Assembly (NCBI RefSeq): GCF_944321625.1
Contig: NZ_CALUMA010000005.1
Location: 1-33,056 of the forward strand
Length of the DNA stretch: 33,056 nucleotides
Direction: 5' to 3'
DNA from: an uncultured Slackia sp.
GTDB lineage: Bacteria; Actinomycetota; Coriobacteriia; Coriobacteriales; Eggerthellaceae
Both the position numbers and the translations under genes were made by a program. Shown here piece after piece: positions 31,239-33,056 of the stretch; position 1 is the stretch's first letter; each line of letters starts with the position of its first letter. The notes below the pieces were generated by a model. It saw only the letters and a list, made by a program, of their open reading frames with translations. It was not told the DNA's origin and made no database searches.

Positions 31239-33056
31239 GATTGGGCACCTTCTTTCGGAGAGCACGAGCCGGCCGGGACCCGGTCGCATTGCATGGAGGA
31301 GGAGTCCACAGGGGTTCCGGGGGTTCCGCATGTGCCGGCCGCAGTCGAAGCGGATGCTGCAGCGGTATCGCGCGGCCAGCCGTTTCTCTGACGGTTGGAG
31401 GGATATCCTTTATGGAGCCTCGCCCAGCGCGCATCCTTCGCAAAATCGAGATTCTGCGGCGCGCGGTCGAATACGGAGGCGTCAAGCGACGCGAGAGTCG
31501 CTTCGTTTTCGATCATAGCAGTGTAGACGCCCGCTCCTTCGGGACGGTTGAGCAGCACGTACCCGACGAGTTTGCCGTCACGCGCGACGAATTTCGCATA
31601 GGCATCGCCATCCTCCACAGCGTATGACCTATATACGGCATCGGCGTCGCAACCCTCCCCCAGAAGCTGCGCGAAGCTTTCCGCATGCGCCGTCTCGTCT
31701 TCTGGCGGGTTGATGATCCCCGAGGTCAGAAGCGATATGTCGTAGAAATCGACCGCATTGATAGCGAACGAGTCCACAAATGCGGGCGCATCGGCCACAC
31801 CCGCCATATGCAACGCAGCAATCCGTCCCTGCTCCACGGCGTTCGGCCACAGCGCAAGCGGACGCTGCGCTCCGGTGAGGCGATCGGTCACCTGCGTCAC
31901 GTCGCCCGCCGCATACACATCGGGAAGCGTCGTCTGCAAATCGGTACCCGTCACCAGGCCCCTGCCCTGCTCTGCGCCCGCCTCGACCGCAAGCGCCGAT
32001 GCCGGTCGCACGCCCACCGCCACAACCACCATGTCGCAGGGCAAGTCTTCGCCGGTGGTCAGGCGCGCATGGGTCACGCGGTCGCCCTCGCCCAGAAGCG
32101 CCTCGGCGCTCACGCCCGGCCGGCACTCGATGCCGCGCTGCAAGAGCATGCGCGCCACCATGCCCGCGCCTTCAGCATCGAGCACGGCGGGAAGAATGCG
32201 CTTGTTGCGCTCGAACACCACCACGTCATCCACGTGGTGCGAAAGGGCCTCGGCAGCCTTCAGCCCGATAAGGCCGCCGCCAACCACCACCGCGCGGCTC
32301 TCCCTGCCCTCGGCATGGGCGCGCTCGGTGGCCTCGATCGCATCTTCCCAGGCGCCCAGCGCGTCGTCGAGCGTCATGAAGCGGTGCACGTTGGAGCGCC
32401 CCTCCATGTCCTCGATGTCGGGCACAAACGCCACGCTTCCGGTAGCGAGCAGGCATTTCCCGTACGCGATCACGCAGCCATCCACGCAGGCGGCCTCATG
32501 GACAACGGGGTCGAGCTTGACCACTTTATGGTCTGGCCCGAACAGGGTCTTTATGCCGCGCGACGCGTAGAAATCGTCACTCTTGTAGCCAAGATGGGCG
32601 CCATCGGTTTTGCCTTCGAGCAGATACGAGATAAGCGGACGGCCATACGCGGGATACGGCTCGTCGGACACCATGAGGATGCGCGCCTGCCCGTCGCACG
32701 CCCGCAGCGTTTCCGCCGCAGCGATGCCGGCGGCAGAGTTGCCGATAATCAGGTAGTCGGCTGAAAGCCGGTCCTCGTGCGTCGCCGGCATCGTTGCGAC
32801 CAAAGAGGCAACAGAGCCAGCGATTGCCTCCTTCGTCGTGGCGATCCTTGCGGAAGCTTCCGATGCGTATGAAGCCTCCGAATCGCATGAAACGCTCGTG
32901 TCCAAAGAGCCAAACGGGGCATCGGCGGCGCGAGAAGAGACAGCGACCTTGGAAAGGTCTGGGGCGAGCGACGCTTCAGTCGAAGCCGAACCCGCGGGAA
33001 CACATGCCGAACCCGCGGGAGCGAATGCCGAACCCGCGGGAACACATGCCGAATTG
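31235..33056 (-). CDS. FAD-dependent pyridine nucleotide-disulfide oxidoreductase, 5' end off the window
   Basis: At least 606 residues; the frame is open to the right edge, so the start is not seen. The core, from ADYLIIGNSAAGIAAAETL, is a two-dinucleotide-fold reductase: FAD site GNSAAG, PAYGRPLISYLL, second site VVVGGGLIGLKAAEAL with FERNKRILP, DMVVVAVGVRP and TTLPDVYAAGDVTQV. Before it is an Ala/Ser-rich segment of over 110 residues with 7-residue repeats (PAGSACV/PAGSAFA) from 21-bp DNA repeats at the edge; after it is another low-complexity Ser/Gly/Pro tail of about 45 residues. An internal ATG at 32791 could start the core but has no ribosome site. It probably feeds electrons to a split glutamate synthase. 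Confidence 0.88.
   Translation of the reverse strand, partial: NSACVPAGSAFAPAGSACVPAGSASTEASLAPDLSKVAVSSRAADAPFGSLDTSVSCDSEASYASEASARIATTKEAIAGSVASLVATMPATHEDRLSADYLIIGNSAAGIAAAETLRACDGQARILMVSDEPYPAYGRPLISYLLEGKTDGAHLGYKSDDFYASRGIKTLFGPDHKVVKLDPVVHEAACVDGCVIAYGKCLLATGSVAFVPDIEDMEGRSNVHRFMTLDDALGAWEDAIEATERAHAEGRESRAVVVGGGLIGLKAAEALSHHVDDVVVFERNKRILPAVLDAEGAGMVARMLLQRGIECRPGVSAEALLGEGDRVTHARLTTGEDLPCDMVVVAVGVRPASALAVEAGAEQGRGLVTGTDLQTTLPDVYAAGDVTQVTDRLTGAQRPLALWPNAVEQGRIAALHMAGVADAPAFVDSFAINAVDFYDISLLTSGIINPPEDETAHAESFAQLLGEGCDADAVYRSYAVEDGDAYAKFVARDGKLVGYVLLNRPEGAGVYTAMIENEATLASLDASVFDRAPQNLDFAKDARWARLHKGYPSNRQRNGWPRDTAAASASTAAGTCGTPGTPVDSSSMQCDRVPAGSCSPKEGAQS

Overview
This 33-kb window is GC-rich (roughly 60-63% by eye) and densely coding. 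It looks like a chromosome segment of a strictly anaerobic actinobacterium of the class Coriobacteriia, most likely family Eggerthellaceae. The indications are a HisZ-HisG fusion, a desulfoferrodoxin, a type III glutamine synthetase, two BaiN/COG2509-type flavoproteins and numerous Coriobacteriia-like hypothetical proteins. The placement is inference; there is no rRNA to confirm it, and I saw no tRNA, CRISPR array, insertion sequence or prophage.

Layout. 1-3580 (minus): histidine operon hisZG-hisD-hisC, with hisC cut by the left edge; its leader carries a palindrome and short tandem repeats. 3801-6307: methionine locus, metA (minus) and metY (plus) divergent from a shared promoter region; MetA has the acetyl-CoA signature, so the pair gives O-acetylhomoserine and then homocysteine. 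6398-9075: MscL with an added zinc ribbon, a YczE-like membrane protein, a PAP2 phosphatase and a cluster of intergenic hairpins. 9076-14193 (minus): murB, an ArsC/Spx-like protein, a three-gene set (Cys-rich small protein, HI0933/BaiN-like flavoprotein, COG2509-like flavoprotein) and a NifU-like scaffold. 14341-14527: a large four-arm foldable element. 14581-20618 (minus): superoxide reductase, lgt, a divergent LytR-CpsA-Psr protein, murA and a Gln/Pro-rich membrane protein. 20872-22423: an FMN-binding PNPOx-family protein, a small basic protein, and a gene-poor stretch full of repeats. 22424-24133 (minus): tsf and rpsB. 24570-25691 (minus): an ion-transporter-superfamily permease.

The right third has a nitrogen theme. 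glnN (type III GS) is preceded by ten 5-bp half-sites at exact 11-bp spacing, matching the architecture of tandem actinobacterial GlnR boxes. At the right end lie a stand-alone GXGXG glutamate synthase domain and a translationally coupled FAD oxidoreductase, the tail of a probable split glutamate synthase operon that continues off the window.

Between the two nitrogen loci sits the most unusual feature: a divergent two-gene module (AbiEii-like nucleotidyltransferase, minus; AbiEi-like protein with a C-terminal nuclease-like domain, plus). It is bracketed by two 59-bp elements in inverted orientation, each itself ending in a perfect 15-bp inverted repeat. The regulatory DNA before the AbiEi-like gene holds five 11-bp repeats and two perfect palindromes. 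This looks like a mobile or horizontally acquired toxin-antitoxin/defence cassette; its function is inferred, not shown.
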